From Gryganskiella cystojenkinii (Eukaryota; Mortierellomycota; Mortierellomycetes; Mortierellales; Mortierellaceae): 10,837 nucleotides of DNA. How positions within the stretch are numbered: the first letter of the stretch is position 1; each line of letters opens with the position of its first letter. The position numbers were made by a program, and so were the translations under genes. Below, piece after piece: positions 10,003 to 10,837 of the stretch. The notes under the pieces were generated by a model. It searched no databases. It worked only from the letters and a program-made list of their open reading frames with translations, and was not told the origin of the DNA. The stretch lies in assembly GCA_015852425.1 (NCBI GenBank), contig JAAAIG010001093.1:1-10837 (forward strand), read 5' to 3'.

Positions 10003-10339
10003 GGTGTGATGATGTGTTGTTTGTGAAGACTGGATGGACTTGCTCAATGCGACAGAACCTGTCTTTTCTCTCACAACGGACAGTTCCTCCGAACCACCTA
10101 AAAAAAATTGTCGATGTCACACATTTCATTTGTGAATGGAAATAAAGTGATCAAATCTTTGATTGGAAATAAAGGATGAATTCCTGTCTCTTGCGGTCCA
10201 AGTGGCCCCTGCACTCACTTCGTGCTCTTTGTCCGTCTTCGCACTCACCAAAAGCACACTCACAAAAAACCCACACAGTTCTTTCCTTCTCATTGCTCAT
10301 TCCTCATCCCATCCATTCCAGTCACCACTGCGAGACACA
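10003..10339. promoter_or_regulatory. Divergent promoter shared by NDUFS4 and the right-end mitochondrial precursor gene
   Basis: These 337 bp lie between the two start codons of oppositely oriented genes. They contain a CCAAT box read on the NDUFS4 strand (10166-10162), a candidate site for the HAP/NF-Y factor that controls respiratory genes in fungi. The 8-mer GCACTCAC occurs twice, at 10211-10218 and 10241-10248. On the minus strand these copies give GTGAGT donor-like sites, and a T-rich tract ending in TAG lies at about 10107-10098, so an intron in the NDUFS4 5' UTR is possible. The plus-strand leader before 10340 is pyrimidine-rich. Confidence 0.6.
10162..10166 (-). promoter_or_regulatory. 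CCAAT box candidate
   Basis: CCAAT on the minus strand within CCAATC, about 160 bp upstream of the NDUFS4 ATG and about 175 bp upstream of the plus-strand ATG. The HAP2/3/5 (NF-Y) complex binds this pentamer and activates respiratory genes in several fungi. A pentamer occurs often by chance, so position and context carry most of the weight. Confidence 0.4.
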
Positions 10340-10699
10340 ATGTACCGTGTCGCTGCCTCATCCGAGGCGACTCTCCGTCGGCTTTACGCGATAACCGCCG
10401 CTACTGGACCTTCTCAGTCGCGTCACCGAACCGTATCGGCTCTCAACCCGGTGGTCGCGGCTATGACAAGGACCCGACTGTTCTACACAGGAACAGCCGC
10501 TGCTGCTGGAGCAAGATCTATTCGATCAGCACCTCTCCTCCAGCATACCTCCTGTCCCGCTCTCCCTAGTCTTACTACTCGTCCAATCCCTCTCGCACGC
10601 ACCACCAAAGTCAGTTCAAACCTTCGGAGGCGGCTCACGACAAAGGTGCACGAGAACGCTGCTGCAGAAGAAGAGGTAGGAATCGAAACAGGGACTTGA
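10340..10699 (+). CDS. Unrecognised mitochondrial precursor protein (complete 119 aa, or first exon ending near 10675)
   Basis: I do not recognise this protein. It starts at ATG 10340 (context acaca-ATG), the first in-frame ATG, after a pyrimidine-rich leader. It runs open to TGA at 10697-10699. Residues 1-104 hold about 16 Arg/Lys but only one acidic residue (Glu9), with many Ser, Thr and Ala. This is the profile of a long mitochondrial presequence, with possible processing sites after LFY (47-49) or around RRRLTT (96-101). A donor-like site, GAG|gtagga, falls in phase 0 at 10675/10676. If used, it would make this only exon 1 (112 residues) of a larger gene beyond the window, and the acidic cluster at 110-112 could then be the start of the mature protein. 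This reading is more likely, since such a long targeting sequence with almost no mature part would be odd. Its divergent neighbour encodes a complex I subunit, consistent with a mitochondrial role. Confidence 0.5.
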   Translation: MYRVAASSEATLRRLYAITAATGPSQSRHRTVSALNPVVAAMTRTRLFYTGTAAAAGARSIRSAPLLQHTSCPALPSLTTRPIPLARTTKVSSNLRRRLTTKVHENAAAEEEVGIETGT

Positions 10700-10837
10700 A
10701 GGGAGGACAGAGAAACAGCTTTGATGGACTGGAGGGAACAAGCAGGTGGACAATATCTTCATGACAGCTGTTTCGCTTTTCTGCGTGCAAGATAAACCAC
10801 CACGTTTCTGGCCTTTTTTTTTTTTTGGCGAGCCATG
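10700..10837. other. Right-end sequence: candidate intron or 3' UTR, unresolved
   Basis: These 138 bases follow the in-frame TGA of the precursor gene. They are probably intronic if the donor at 10676 is used, or 3' UTR if it is not. The one notable element is a run of 13 T at 10814-10826, which looks like a pyrimidine tract before an acceptor. However, the next AG (in gcgag) is not the TAG preferred by nearly all other introns here. No further coding sequence can be supported before the window ends. Confidence 0.35.

Noticed and set aside
10163..10339. Longer version of the right-end protein starting at 10163
   Set aside because: That start would be TTG. The first in-frame ATG is 10340, and the upstream part lies in promoter sequence with CCAAT and pyrimidine-rich leader.

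Overview
The window is nuclear DNA from a filamentous fungus. Complex I is present, the genes are rich in introns, and the 19 introns I could place are mostly about 75-135 nt with GTA donors and an overwhelming preference for TAG acceptors. The style fits an early-diverging lineage such as Mortierellomycota, but that placement is an inference from gene architecture only. I see no mobile element, CRISPR array, rRNA, tRNA or bacterial-type operon.

Layout, left to right: (1) 1-766, minus strand, the 5' end of a cytosolic Hsp70 gene: a 41-nt first coding exon, an unusually long 676-nt intron, and the first 49 nt of exon 2, cut by the window edge. (2) 767-1005, a compact intergenic stretch holding the HIR3 3' UTR and the HSP70 promoter, with poly(dA:dT) tracts and a pyrimidine-rich leader. 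(3) 1006-8651, minus strand, a complete gene of 16 coding exons for a 2,050-residue HIR3/CABIN1-type subunit of the HIR histone chaperone complex. It was rebuilt by joining exons; all 15 introns keep one continuous frame, and the first coding exon is only the ATG. (4) 8652-9097, the HIR3 promoter and NDUFS4 3' region. (5) 9098-10002, minus strand, a complete four-exon gene for the 18-kDa NDUFS4 subunit of mitochondrial complex I (168 residues). (6) 10003-10339, a 337-bp divergent promoter with a CCAAT box. (7) 10340 onwards, plus strand, the start of an unrecognised protein with a long arginine-rich mitochondrial presequence. It is either a complete 119-residue protein or the first exon of a gene that continues past the window.

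The genes do not form one pathway. The left two are chaperones of different kinds (protein folding, histone deposition). The right two both appear to be mitochondrial and share a promoter, so co-regulation is plausible there. I found no evidence for a novel multi-gene system. The points most worth a second look are the ATG-only exon of HIR3, the long Hsp70 intron, the unidentified mitochondrial precursor, and the shared promoter with its possible NDUFS4 leader intron.
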